In this document: in pieces, positions 8,351-16,342 of the stretch
Layout: each line of letters begins with the position of its first letter
Position numbering within the stretch: position 1 is the first letter of the stretch
NCBI GenBank assembly: GCA_910586835.1
Contig: CAJUJU010000032.1
Coordinates: 1 to 42,310, forward strand
Length of the DNA: 42,310 nt
Reading direction: 5' to 3'
Source: an uncultured Acetatifactor sp.
GTDB taxonomy: Bacteria; Bacillota; Clostridia; Lachnospirales; Lachnospiraceae
The notes under the pieces: generated by a model
Database searches by the model: none
Told to the model about the DNA's origin: nothing
The model's input: the letters and a program-made list of their open reading frames with translations, nothing else
Program-made: the position numbers and the translations under genes

Positions 8351-8962
8351 ATGGGGAAAAAAGACTTTTTGTACGGCAAAAACGAACGGATCAACAGGCA
8401 GCTTCTGTTTTCGGCGGAGATTGACAGGATGACGGCCATCGCACGCCGCACAATGCTGATCGATAAAAGGCGGAGAGAGAACGATGCCGAGCATTCCTGG
8501 CACATTGCAGTAATGGCAATGCTTTTCGGGGAATATGCGTCGGAGCCGGTGGATCTGGGGCGTGCAGTTCAGATGTGCGTGGTTCATGACCTTGTGGAGA
8601 TCATAGCCGGCGACACATTTGCCTATGATGTGGAGGGAAATGCGGATAAGGAAGAAAGGGAAAAGGCGGCAGCCGATCAATTGTTCGCGGAGCTGCCGGA
8701 GGATCAGGGGCAAATGATCCGCAGCCTCTGGGAGGAGTTTGACGCAATGGAGACTGCGGATGCTAGGTATGCCGCCTGCATGGACAGGCTGCAGCCGTTT
8801 CTGCACAACACGCTGACGGACGGGCACACCTGGGTGGAAAGCGGTACTGACCGCGCGGCGGTGGAAAAGAGGATGGCTGTTGTGAAGGAATTCCTTCCGG
8901 AAGTGTATGAATGGGTTTCGGACAATATAGAGGAGGCGGTCAGAAAGGGATGGCTTTCCTAA
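8351..8962 (+). CDS. HD-domain phosphohydrolase (YfbR-like)
   Basis: 203 residues. HD-superfamily metal ligands are visible as AEHSWHIAVMA, the doublet VVHDLVEIIAGDT, and a later conserved Asp in the TADARYAACMDRLQPFL helix. This pattern is typical of YfbR/HDDC2-like 5'-deoxynucleotidases that dephosphorylate nucleoside monophosphates, although the exact substrate cannot be read from the sequence. ATG 8351 has GGGAGG (8339-8344) at 6 bases; the frame extends to 8318, but that ATG overlaps the -10 box. A flavodoxin-like gene follows after 28 bases, probably in the same transcript. Confidence 0.8.
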   Translation: MGKKDFLYGKNERINRQLLFSAEIDRMTAIARRTMLIDKRRRENDAEHSWHIAVMAMLFGEYASEPVDLGRAVQMCVVHDLVEIIAGDTFAYDVEGNADKEEREKAAADQLFAELPEDQGQMIRSLWEEFDAMETADARYAACMDRLQPFLHNTLTDGHTWVESGTDRAAVEKRMAVVKEFLPEVYEWVSDNIEEAVRKGWLS

Positions 8963-8990
8963 ATGAATTTCAGCGAGAAGGAGAACGGAG

Positions 8991-9608
8991 ATGAAGGTGT
9001 TATTATTAAACGGAAGCGCCAATCAGAAGGGCTGCACCTATACGGCGCTGGAGGAGATTGGACGCACGCTGCAGACAGAGGGGATCGGTTATGAGATTTT
9101 TCAGACGGGAGCCCGGCCTGTCAGGGACTGTATCGGCTGCGGCCAGTGTACGGCGGAAGGGTGCGTCTTTTCGGATGATGCCGTTAACGCTTTTGTGCAA
9201 AAGGCCCGGGAGGCGGACGGTTTTGTGTTCGGTACGCCCGTGTACTATGCCCATGCCAGCGGACGGATCCTTTCTTTTCTGGATCGTGCTTTTTACAGCA
9301 GCAAGGACGCCTTTGTACATAAACCGGCGGCAGCGGTGGCTTCGGCCCGCAGAGCTGGGACTACGGCCTCGCTGGATGACCTGAACAAATATTTCGGCAT
9401 CAGTCATATGCCGGTGATCGGCTCCAGCTACTGGAACATGGTGCACGGAAACCGGCCGGAGGAAGTGATGCAGGATGAGGAGGGGTTACAGACCATGCGC
9501 AATATCGCACATAATATGGCCTGGCTGCTCAGGTGCATTGAGGCGGGCAGGGAACAGGGAATTCTGCCCAGGACAGAGAGCGGAAGCCGGACAGATTTTA
9601 TCCGCTGA
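8991..9608 (+). CDS. Flavodoxin-family NAD(P)H-dependent oxidoreductase
   Basis: 205 residues. The start MKVLLLNGSANQKGCTYTAL is the FMN phosphate-binding loop of the NADPH-dependent FMN reductase/iron-sulfur flavoprotein family. A cysteine cluster CIGCGQCTAEGC at about residue 46-57 resembles the compact Cys motif of archaeal/clostridial iron-sulfur flavoproteins, though the spacing here is variable and cluster binding is not certain. FGTPVYYAHASG is the second flavin-contacting strand. Likely a cytoplasmic electron-transfer or quinone/nitro-reductase protein. A ribosome binding site AAGGAG is 6 bases before ATG 8991. It is probably co-transcribed with the HD gene. Confidence 0.85.
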   Translation: MKVLLLNGSANQKGCTYTALEEIGRTLQTEGIGYEIFQTGARPVRDCIGCGQCTAEGCVFSDDAVNAFVQKAREADGFVFGTPVYYAHASGRILSFLDRAFYSSKDAFVHKPAAAVASARRAGTTASLDDLNKYFGISHMPVIGSSYWNMVHGNRPEEVMQDEEGLQTMRNIAHNMAWLLRCIEAGREQGILPRTESGSRTDFIR

Positions 9609-9692
9609 GCTGTTTTATTCCCGCGGGAATGAGCCAGGCAGATATGCCTGCACGCGCATTTGGCGAATGCGGCAAGAAATTTGATTCGCAGA

Positions 9693-9729
9693 TAAAATGT
9701 CCCCACCGGAGTAGAAGCTCCGATGGGGG
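9693..9729 (-). terminator. Terminator for the minus-strand GNAT gene
   Basis: Arms CCCCA-C-CGGAG (9701-9711) and CTCCG-A-TGGGG (9718-9728) pair with one mismatch around a 6-base loop. Read on the minus strand, it is followed by ATTTTAT. It lies just past the stop of the GNAT gene (9742). Confidence 0.6.
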
Positions 9730-9741
9730 CAGGCTGCTTTC

Positions 9742-10236
9742 TTATGTCAGGTGCTTTAAAAATACGGGATCCTGGTTTTTGGCTTTGCATCCGGGAGCTT
9801 TCTGATATCCGTGTTTTTCATAAAAATCCGCTGCCGTATCCGAGGTCAGGATGCAGGTATAAATTTTGTTTTCCAGGAAATAATTCTCTGCCAGCCGCAG
9901 GAGTGCCGTTCCGTGGTTTTGCCTGCGAAATTCCGGGGCAATCCAGAATTCGCGTATAAAGCCGCAGGTCTCCTCAAAAAACCAGCTGGTAAATTTTGTG
10001 GGTCTGAATTGAATAAAACCGATGATTTTTCCGTCTTGCGTCGTTCTGATAAATGCCAGGTTATTATTGTCTTCGTTCATTTCCGAAAAAATTCCGTCCC
10101 AGTCCCTGATATGGATGCCAAGCTCGGAAAAATACTGTCGAAAGGCTCTCTGAAAAACGGCATCTGAGAAGTCGGAGAGCATGGTGTCGCAATGCGAGAG
10201 ATCCTCCCGTTCGTTCACATCAAATAATTTGATCAT
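9742..10236 (-). CDS. GNAT N-acetyltransferase
   Basis: 164 residues. The GNAT core is visible: IRTTQDGKIIGFIQFRP strand, then FIREFWIAPEFRRQNHGTAL with the acetyl-CoA motif RRxxHG, and the final AADFYEKHGYQK. ATG 10236 is preferred because GGAGG (10245-10249) is 8 bases upstream. An in-frame ATG at 10314, preceded by AGGGGTG, would add 26 residues and cross an inverted repeat; it could instead encode a leader peptide. Acceptor substrate unknown. Convergent with the flavodoxin gene. Confidence 0.8.
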   Translation of the reverse strand: MIKLFDVNEREDLSHCDTMLSDFSDAVFQRAFRQYFSELGIHIRDWDGIFSEMNEDNNNLAFIRTTQDGKIIGFIQFRPTKFTSWFFEETCGFIREFWIAPEFRRQNHGTALLRLAENYFLENKIYTCILTSDTAADFYEKHGYQKAPGCKAKNQDPVFLKHLT

Positions 10237-10259
10237 ATTTTTATCCTCCGATTTTTTGG

Positions 10260-10285
10260 GGAGGATCAGATTCCGTGGATCCTCC
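10260..10285 (-). repeat. Inverted repeat in the leader of the GNAT gene
   Basis: GGAGGATC (10260-10267) and GATCCTCC (10278-10285) are perfect 8-base arms. In the minus-strand transcript this hairpin lies between two possible start codons and ends about 24 bases before ATG 10236. One arm contains a Shine-Dalgarno-like GGAGG, so it could hide a decoy site. Confidence 0.4.
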
Positions 10286-10351
10286 ATACACGCATATTTA
10301 TCATATGAGATCACCCCTTTCTGTAATTTGGCAGGAACAGCGTACAGGTAA

Positions 10352-10380
10352 AGAATAGCATACTTTTTGCGTGGTTACAA
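10352..10380 (-). promoter_or_regulatory. Promoter of the GNAT gene
   Basis: On the minus strand TTGTAA (10375-10380) and TATTCT (10352-10357) with a 17-base spacer. Confidence 0.45.
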
Positions 10381-10411
10381 GGCCATATGGTTCTGGCGGC
10401 AACAGAACAGC

Positions 10412-10440
10412 TTGCAAAAAGGTGATAAATGTTGTTTAAT
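10412..10440 (+). promoter_or_regulatory. Promoter of the ACT-UPF0210 pair
   Basis: TTGCAA at 10412-10417 and TTTAAT at 10435-10440, 17-base spacer, 45 bases before ATG 10485. Confidence 0.45.
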
Positions 10441-10484
10441 AATTGTAAAAACATGCGCAGTGCGCGGGAACGGAGACAAAACAG

Positions 10485-10757
10485 ATGGAAAAGACGATTA
10501 TAACCGTGGTCGGAAAAGATACCGTGGGCATTATTGCAAGGGTATGTACTTATCTTGCGGAAAACCGGATCAATATTCTGGATATTTCCCAGACCATCGT
10601 TCAGGGTTACTTTAATATGATGATGATTGTGGATACCGGCGGCTGCGGCAGGCAGTTCGGGGATATGGCGGACGAATTGACCGGGCTGGGGGAGCAGATC
10701 GGTGTGGTCATCAAATGCCAGAAGGAAGAGATCTTTGACCAGATGCATCGTATATAA
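10485..10757 (+). CDS. ACT-domain protein (UPF0237 family)
   Basis: 90 residues, essentially a single ACT domain (beta-alpha-beta-beta-alpha-beta). MEKTIITVVGKDTVGIIARV and the NINILDISQTI-type segment are typical of the UPF0237/GcvR-like small ACT proteins. Such domains bind amino acids or similar small ligands and regulate a partner. GGAG (10472-10475) is 9 bases upstream. The UPF0210 gene follows directly, a pairing conserved widely in Bacillota, and the two may form a complex or a sensor-enzyme pair. Function unproven. Confidence 0.9.
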   Translation: MEKTIITVVGKDTVGIIARVCTYLAENRINILDISQTIVQGYFNMMMIVDTGGCGRQFGDMADELTGLGEQIGVVIKCQKEEIFDQMHRI

Positions 10758-10838
10758 GGCATGGGAGATTGTCGTTTGAAAGAGACATTTTCAAACGAAG
10801 GAATGGATGCCTGTCAAAGCGGGCAGAAGGGTATGGAT

Positions 10839-12203
10839 ATGATTAATTTATACGAAGTGACCGAGACGAATAAAATGATAGAGAAGGAAAACCTGGACGT
10901 GCGCACCATCACGCTGGGTATCAGCCTTCTGGACTGCATTGATTCTGATTTGCAGAGGCTGCAGGAAAAAATACATAGAAAAATCTATGATGCGGCAAAG
11001 GATCTGGTAAAAACCGGTGAGGAGATCTCCAGGGAGTTTGGCATTCCTATTGTGAATAAGAGGATTTCCGTGACACCGGCGGCTCTGGTGGGCAGCGCCG
11101 CCTGCAGAAGCCCCGAGGATTATGTATCCGTTGCACGCACGCTGGATCAGGTGGCTAAGGAAGTAGGAGTGAATTTCCTCGGGGGTTATTCCGCGCTGGT
11201 GAGCAAGGGGATGACTCTTGCGGACGAGCTTCTGATCCGCTCTATTCCACAGGCGCTTTCCGAAACGGAGCGGGTCTGCAGTTCCGTGAATCTGGGCTCC
11301 ACCAGAACCGGAATCAATATGGATGCCGTGAAGCTGATGGGGGAGATTATTCTGTCCGTGGCGGAGCACACAAAGGACAACGATTCTTTGGGCTGTGCAA
11401 AGCTGGTGGTATTCTGCAATGCGCCGGACGACAATCCTTTTATGGCGGGGGCTTTTCACGGCGTGACCGAGGCGGATAAGGTCATCAACGTTGGCGTCAG
11501 TGGGCCGGGAGTGGTAAAGACGGCGCTTGAGAAGGTGCGGGGCGAGAATTTTGAGGTGCTCTGCGAGACCATAAAGAAGACGGCTTTTAAGGTGACGAGA
11601 GTGGGACAGCTGGTGGCAAAGGAGGCCTCTGACAGATTGAAGGTGCCTTTCGGAATCGTAGATCTTTCTCTGGCGCCAACACCTGCCATCGGTGACAGTG
11701 TGGCGGACATTCTCTGTGAGATCGGGCTGGAGCATGCGGGTGCGCCTGGCACGACGGCGGCTCTTGCTCTGCTGAACGATCAGGTAAAAAAGGGCGGCGT
11801 CATGGCTTCCTCCTATGTGGGAGGATTGAGCGGTGCGTTTATTCCGGTCAGCGAGGATCAGGGGATGATAGATGCGGTGAGGGCAGGCGCTCTTACGCTG
11901 GAGAAGCTGGAGGCCATGACCTGCGTCTGCTCCGTGGGGCTGGATATGATAGCGATTCCGGGGGATACAAAAGCGACTACCATCTCAGGCATCATTGCGG
12001 ATGAGATGGCTATTGGAATGGTGAATCAGAAGACCACGGCGGTTCGTATTATTCCTGTTATCGGAAAAGGAGTGGGAGAGACGGTAGAATTCGGAGGGCT
12101 TCTGGGATATGCGCCCATTATGCCGGTGAATTCTTTTTCCTGTGACGCCTTTGTCAATCGGGGCGGAAGAATTCCCGCCCCCATACATAGCTTTAAGAAT
12201 TAA
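10839..12203 (+). CDS. UPF0210 (DUF711, PFL-like) family protein
   Basis: 454 residues. It begins MINLYEVTETNKMIEKENLD and continues VRTITLGISLLDC, a signature of the UPF0210/DUF711 family, whose fold is related to pyruvate formate-lyase/glycyl radical barrels although no glycyl radical motif is seen and the reaction is unknown. Glycine-rich stretches ending GGLLGYAPIMPVNSFSC are also family features. ATG 10839 is chosen because it gives the usual family length and has AGAAGG at 8 bases; the frame reaches back to 10761. Its stop overlaps the convergent tmcAL stop by four bases (12200-12203). Confidence 0.9.
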   Translation: MINLYEVTETNKMIEKENLDVRTITLGISLLDCIDSDLQRLQEKIHRKIYDAAKDLVKTGEEISREFGIPIVNKRISVTPAALVGSAACRSPEDYVSVARTLDQVAKEVGVNFLGGYSALVSKGMTLADELLIRSIPQALSETERVCSSVNLGSTRTGINMDAVKLMGEIILSVAEHTKDNDSLGCAKLVVFCNAPDDNPFMAGAFHGVTEADKVINVGVSGPGVVKTALEKVRGENFEVLCETIKKTAFKVTRVGQLVAKEASDRLKVPFGIVDLSLAPTPAIGDSVADILCEIGLEHAGAPGTTAALALLNDQVKKGGVMASSYVGGLSGAFIPVSEDQGMIDAVRAGALTLEKLEAMTCVCSVGLDMIAIPGDTKATTISGIIADEMAIGMVNQKTTAVRIIPVIGKGVGETVEFGGLLGYAPIMPVNSFSCDAFVNRGGRIPAPIHSFKN

Positions 12204-13438
12204 TCAAGAATGACTAACGGAATCGTGTATTCGTTGAGGGGCTGGCTTCCGGAGAGCCCGGCCACGACTCCGTAGTAGAGCTGACTGACTTGAATATCCT
12301 GTTTGAGCATGATAAAGGAATCTTCGTCCAGGTTTCTCTCCGCATCCGCCACCTTGGTGATGAGAGGTATCTCGGAGCGCTCCTTGATGGCGCTAAGCAG
12401 CGGCGTTGCGGTTCTGCGGAAGCCGAGAACCCTGGCGTAGGGAGTATATTCCATTTCACTGCAGAAGGACATGTCTTCCTTTGTAATGTTCAGCAGGATG
12501 TGCAGCAGGCAGCGGCTGATTCTGGTATAGGTCATTTCTTTCGTCTTCAGCAGGTCGCAGAAGCTGTCAAAGGATATGTATTTATCCACATTGTTGCAGA
12601 TACGGTCAGACAGAGCCTGAGACACATCAAGATATTTCTCGTATCCGTATTCCTTTTCCGAAAGCAGTTTATAATACAGAGCAGTGGAGAAGTCGTTGCT
12701 GCAGACCAGCCGTTTGTCCCTGATCCGGTCAGACAGGATCAGTCCGGTGGATTCCGGAATATAGGCTTGCAGATCGGCTACCTCCTTTTTGTCAAGAAGA
12801 GACTGGCGGATTGCGAGCGCGGAACAGCATTCCATGTGAGGTGCAGGGTCGTGATAATCTGCCCCCAGCCTTCGGACCGTCACGGGTTCCATGGAGGATT
12901 TCTGCCGTTGGATGGACTTTATGTATTCGATGCCCAGAATATTGTTGGGCGTGGAAAAAACCTTGCTGCTGTATGCCAGAGAGGGACAATACTGCATCAG
13001 GGCATTTGAGCGGGCGATGGGATAGGAGAGCCCCTGGCGGAGATTGGCCTTCATCAGGCGGGAAAACTCTTCGGGTTCCTCCCGCAGAATGGAAGCAATC
13101 TGGCGTAAAATGCCGATATCCCCGCTTTCGCTGCCGAAGCAAAGGTGAGTGACCACATTCAGCTGATTCAGAAGGGAGACGCCTCCGGTGGCAAAGTATT
13201 CCGCGCTGGAAGCGGCATAGATGGATGGAATTTCCATTACGAGATCCGCCCCGCAGCGAAGCGCCATCTCCGCCCGGGAAAACTTGTCTAAAAGCGCAGG
13301 AGCTCCCCGCTGCACGAAATTGCCGCTGATGACGACAATCGTATAGTCGGCGCCGGTGATGCGTCTGGATTCTTCCATCTGGTATTTGTGACCGTTGTGG
13401 AAGGGATTGTACTCAGCAATGATTCCATTTACCCTCAT
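12200..13438 (-). CDS. tmcAL: tRNA(Met) cytidine acetate ligase (TmcAL, YlbM)
   Basis: 412 residues. It uses acetate and ATP to make N4-acetylcytidine at the wobble position of elongator tRNA-Met. The nucleotidyltransferase-type HxGH motif is seen at residues 14-17 (AEYNPFHNGH), followed by ISGNFVQRG and KFSRAEMALRCGADLV, all hallmarks of the YlbM family. The length is normal (about 400). ATG 13438 has GGAGG a few bases upstream; the frame extends to 13504 without a site. It sits next to the acetate-producing pta-ackA genes, which may be chance, but acetate is its substrate. Confidence 0.92.
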   Translation of the reverse strand: MRVNGIIAEYNPFHNGHKYQMEESRRITGADYTIVVISGNFVQRGAPALLDKFSRAEMALRCGADLVMEIPSIYAASSAEYFATGGVSLLNQLNVVTHLCFGSESGDIGILRQIASILREEPEEFSRLMKANLRQGLSYPIARSNALMQYCPSLAYSSKVFSTPNNILGIEYIKSIQRQKSSMEPVTVRRLGADYHDPAPHMECCSALAIRQSLLDKKEVADLQAYIPESTGLILSDRIRDKRLVCSNDFSTALYYKLLSEKEYGYEKYLDVSQALSDRICNNVDKYISFDSFCDLLKTKEMTYTRISRCLLHILLNITKEDMSFCSEMEYTPYARVLGFRRTATPLLSAIKERSEIPLITKVADAERNLDEDSFIMLKQDIQVSQLYYGVVAGLSGSQPLNEYTIPLVILD

Positions 13439-13590
13439 AATCAGCCTCCATGCTGCGACTGTATTGTGGGAGGAGCCGGCAAATGGGCCGACAACCCGGA
13501 TCACGGCAGGGTGCGCAGCGTGCCCTGCACGGGAATGTCGTAATAACGTTCAAAAATATCGGCAGGCAATGTGAAAAAAATAACACACCG

Positions 13591-13604
13591 TGAAAGCGTT
13601 TACA
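13591..13604 (+). promoter_or_regulatory. Catabolite-response element (cre) candidate upstream of pta
   Basis: TGAAAGCGTTTACA fits the Bacillota CcpA consensus TGWNANCGNTNWCA at every defined position. It lies 81 bases upstream of the pta -35 box. CcpA is known to activate pta and ackA in Bacillus subtilis through cre sites upstream of their promoters; here the distance is greater than in that case, so function is inferred. Confidence 0.55.
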
Positions 13605-13685
13605 TGTGCCAAAATATCAGTAAAAACGGGGGTGAGGGAAATGGAGTATGTATTTGAAAATATACAATTTAACGCACATTTTCCC

Positions 13686-13714
13686 TTGTGCCATCATCTT
13701 ATCTTTAGTATAAT
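13686..13714 (+). promoter_or_regulatory. Promoter of pta
   Basis: TTGTGC at 13686-13691 and a perfect TATAAT at 13709-13714, 17-base spacer, about 95 bases before ATG 13811. Confidence 0.6.
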
Positions 13715-13810
13715 ATAAACAGTGCAGTTTGTTAAGTGAAATTTTCAGAAAACAGTGCTGCAATTTCAAAAAAAGTGAGAAAGTGCGAGACTGCCGGAAA
13801 GGAGAGAGAG

Positions 13811-14812
13811 ATGTCATATATTGACACAATCAAGGAAAGAGCGAGGCTGGACAAAAAAACAATCGTTTTACCGGAATCCAATGATAAGAGAACGCTGCTG
13901 GCTGCGGCAAAAATCATGGAAGAGGGAATTGCCAACATTATTATGGTCGGCAATGAAGAAAAGATTATGGACGGCGCCGGCTGGCTGGAGGTGGATCTGA
14001 CCGGTGTGCAGGTGATCAATCCGGCGACCACCGATAAGCTGGAGGAGTATGTCACGCTGCTTTATGAAACCAGGAAAGCAAAGGGAATGACGGAGGAAAA
14101 GGCGAGGGAAATCCTGCTGAAGGATTATCTTACCTTTGGCATTGTTATGGTAAAGGCAAACGACGCGGACGGCATGGTTGCCGGAGCCTGCCACTCTACG
14201 GCGGATACTTTGAGACCTGCGCTCCAGATTCTGAAGACTGCGTCCGGCGTGAAGCTGGTCTCCGCATTTTTTGTCATGGATACCCAGTTTAAAGACCAGG
14301 GGGAAAACGGCGCGTTTCTGTTTGCGGACTGCGGACTGAATCAGGATCCCACCGCGGAGGAATTGGCGGCCATTGCGGAGTCCTCTTCCAGGAGTTTTAA
14401 GGCGCTGATCGGTCCCAAGCCTGTCATCGCCATGCTGAGCCACTCCACAAAGGGAAGTGCGAAGCATGAACTGGTGGACAAGGTGCTGGAAGCAACGGCG
14501 ATTGCAAGAGAGCAGTACCCGCATCTTACCCTGGACGGCGAATTGCAGTTGGATGCCGCGCTGGTTCCGGGCGTGGCCAAGTCCAAAGCGCCGGGAAGTC
14601 CTGTGGGCGGCAGGGCGAATGTGTTGATTTTTCCGAATCTTGACGCGGGCAATATCGGATACAAGCTGGTGCAGAGACTGGGCGGTGCGGAAGCCTACGG
14701 CCCCATGTTACAGGGTATTTCCAGACCGGTCAACGATCTGTCCCGCGGCTGCTCCTGGCAGGACATTGTCGGTGTGGTAGCCCTCACCGCCGTCCAGGCA
14801 CAACTTGTCTAA
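13811..14812 (+). CDS. pta: Phosphate acetyltransferase
   Basis: 333 residues, the short clostridial/Bacillus form. It converts acetyl-CoA and phosphate to acetyl phosphate, which the next gene's product uses to make ATP and acetate. Typical sequences are MSYIDTIKERARLDKKTIVL at the start, ACHSTADTLRPALQ, and the PTA signature region VAKSKAPGSPVGGRANVL with the IGYKLVQRLGGAEAYGP substrate segment. ATG 13811 has GGAG at a suitable distance; the frame extends to 13736 without a site. The last codons (TT-GTC-TAA) lie inside the left arm of the repeat element that separates pta from ackA, so the element supplies the stop codon. Confidence 0.96.
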   Translation: MSYIDTIKERARLDKKTIVLPESNDKRTLLAAAKIMEEGIANIIMVGNEEKIMDGAGWLEVDLTGVQVINPATTDKLEEYVTLLYETRKAKGMTEEKAREILLKDYLTFGIVMVKANDADGMVAGACHSTADTLRPALQILKTASGVKLVSAFFVMDTQFKDQGENGAFLFADCGLNQDPTAEELAAIAESSSRSFKALIGPKPVIAMLSHSTKGSAKHELVDKVLEATAIAREQYPHLTLDGELQLDAALVPGVAKSKAPGSPVGGRANVLIFPNLDAGNIGYKLVQRLGGAEAYGPMLQGISRPVNDLSRGCSWQDIVGVVALTAVQAQLV

Positions 14813-14934
14813 ACGCAGAGTCAGAACGACAGAGCGAAGCCGCCAAGCTTGCTTGAGCGGCGTGCGGGAAGTCGTTATGACGAGCAAAACACCGAGAAAA
14901 GCGAAGCTTTTGGAGGTGTTGCTGCGTTTAGACA
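14806..14934. repeat. Folded inverted-repeat element between pta and ackA
   Basis: A 129-base element bounded by perfect 13-base inverted arms TGTCTAAACGCAG (14806-14818) and CTGCGTTTAGACA (14922-14934). Inside are two further hairpins: one with arms GTCAGAACGAC (14820-14830) and GTCGTTATGAC (14871-14881), enclosing GCCGC/GCGGC; the other with arms AGCAAAACACC (14883-14893) and GGTGTTGCT (14915-14923), enclosing AAAAGC/GCTTTT. Together they give a three-way-junction shape. It overlaps the pta stop codon and looks like a small non-coding mobile or repetitive element. Confidence 0.7.
14815..14842 (+). repeat. 28-base direct repeat, copy 1
   Basis: Identical to 14935-14962, 120 bases downstream. 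The unit starts GCAGAGTCAGAACGAC and ends AGCGAAGCCG. Copy 1 is inside the folded element; copy 2 follows immediately after its right arm. Confidence 0.85.
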
Positions 14935-14962
14935 GCAGAGTCAGAACGACAGAGCGAAGCCG
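14935..14962 (+). repeat. 28-base direct repeat, copy 2
   Basis: Identical to 14815-14842. It ends 33 bases before the ackA start, so it is part of the pta-ackA spacer and may be the remnant of a second element copy or of a tandem duplication. Confidence 0.85.
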
Positions 14963-14995
14963 AATTATAATAATTATGGAAAGGAAGAAAATTAC

Positions 14996-16189
14996 ATGAA
15001 GGTACTGGTTATTAACTGCGGCAGTTCCTCCCTGAAGTTTCAGCTGATCGACTCGGAAACGGAGGAATGTCTTGCAAAGGGATTGTGTGAGCGAATCGGG
15101 ATAGAGGGAAGCATGATTACTTATGCGCCCCAGGGAGGGGAGAAGGAGAAGACAACGACGCCCATGTCCGATCACACGGAGGCGATTCGCCTTGTGCTGG
15201 AGGCGCTTACAAATGCAGCTACAGGTGTGGTAAAGAACCTGGACGAGATCGGCGCTGTGGGACACCGCGTGGTACACGGCGGGGAAAAATTTGCAAAGTC
15301 CGTCATCATCGACGGGGAGGTACTGAAGGCAATTGAAGAATGCAATGATCTGGCGCCCCTGCACAATCCTGCAAACCTGATCGGCATCAACGCCTGCCGG
15401 AAGCTGATGCCGGAGACGCCCATGGTAGCGGTGTTTGATACTGCGTTCCACCAGACCATGCCGGAGGAAGCCTACTTATATGGTCTTCCCTATGAATATT
15501 ACAGAAATTATAAGGTCAGAAGATACGGTTTTCACGGCACCAGCCATTCTTATGTCTCAAAGAGGGCGGCGGAGGTTCTGGGAAAGCGTTATGAAGATCT
15601 GAAGATCATTGTATGCCATCTGGGTAACGGCGCAAGCGTATCCGCCGTGAAGAACGGCAAATGTGTGGATACCTCCATGGGACTGACTCCTCTTCAGGGT
15701 CTGATTATGGGCACGCGTTCCGGCGATATTGATCCGGCAATCGTTGAGTTTATTGCCCATAAGGAAGGAAAGAACATCGATGAGATCATGAACATACTGA
15801 ATAAGAAGTCGGGTGTGCTTGGGCTGTCGGACAACCTTTCTTCCGATTTCCGTGATCTGGAGGCCGGCTATGACAGAGGGGACGAAAATGCCATCCGTGC
15901 CATGAGAACCTTCTGCTACAACGTGGCAAAGTATGTGGGAGCCTATACGGCTTCCATGAACGGAGTGGATGTGATCTGCTTTACGGCGGGAGTGGGTGAA
16001 AACGGTCCCCTGGTGCGAAGCATGATCTGCGAATATCTGGGGTATCTGGGAATAGCACTTGATCCCGAGCTGAACAACAGACGGGGAGAGGATATCGCCA
16101 TTACCATGCCGGAGAGCCGGACTACGGTCATGGTGATTCCCACCAACGAGGAACTGGCCATCGCAAGAGAGACGGTTGCCTTGGTGTGA
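14996..16189 (+). CDS. ackA: Acetate kinase
   Basis: 397 residues. It transfers phosphate from acetyl phosphate to ADP, giving ATP and acetate, the main energy-conserving step of acetogenic fermentation. Visible signatures: MKVLVINCGSSSLKFQLI (first acetate/propionate kinase motif), VGHRVVHGGEKF, the catalytic region VFDTAFHQTMP and RRYGFHGTSHSYV (second motif), and FTAGVGENGP near the C terminus. Length is as expected. ATG 14996 has GGAAAGGA upstream. Longer frames from 14849 run through the repeat element and are not real. It lies 183 bases after pta and probably shares its transcript. Confidence 0.96.
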   Translation: MKVLVINCGSSSLKFQLIDSETEECLAKGLCERIGIEGSMITYAPQGGEKEKTTTPMSDHTEAIRLVLEALTNAATGVVKNLDEIGAVGHRVVHGGEKFAKSVIIDGEVLKAIEECNDLAPLHNPANLIGINACRKLMPETPMVAVFDTAFHQTMPEEAYLYGLPYEYYRNYKVRRYGFHGTSHSYVSKRAAEVLGKRYEDLKIIVCHLGNGASVSAVKNGKCVDTSMGLTPLQGLIMGTRSGDIDPAIVEFIAHKEGKNIDEIMNILNKKSGVLGLSDNLSSDFRDLEAGYDRGDENAIRAMRTFCYNVAKYVGAYTASMNGVDVICFTAGVGENGPLVRSMICEYLGYLGIALDPELNNRRGEDIAITMPESRTTVMVIPTNEELAIARETVALV

Positions 16190-16342
16190 ATTGAGAAAAA
16201 TTAAGCCGGCCTTCACAGATAAAGAAAAAAATCTTAATCTTTACTTTACAATTTTGATACAGCTTTCGGGTTAAAATAAGCGTATAAGGATTGAAGGTCA
16301 GAGATTGCAAAAGATAAGGATTCTGGAAGGAGAGGGCTGGAA

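Larger units (their letters stand above)
13439..13810. other. 372-base regulatory gap between tmcAL and pta
   Basis: No gene is supported here. From left to right it holds a short inverted repeat (GCAGGG/CCCTGC near 13505-13527), a catabolite-response-like palindrome at 13591-13604, an A+T-rich stretch, and the pta promoter at 13686-13714. A 70-codon minus-strand frame (13617-13829) has no ribosome binding site and overlaps the pta leader, so I do not call it. Confidence 0.6.

Noticed and set aside
14815..14962. CRISPR-like repeat pair
   Set aside because: Only two copies, 120 bases apart, with no spacers of uniform length and no cas genes.
14805..14999. A 64-codon plus-strand frame between pta and ackA with repeated RVRTTERSR
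   Set aside because: It translates the repeat element and its direct repeats. It has no ribosome binding site.
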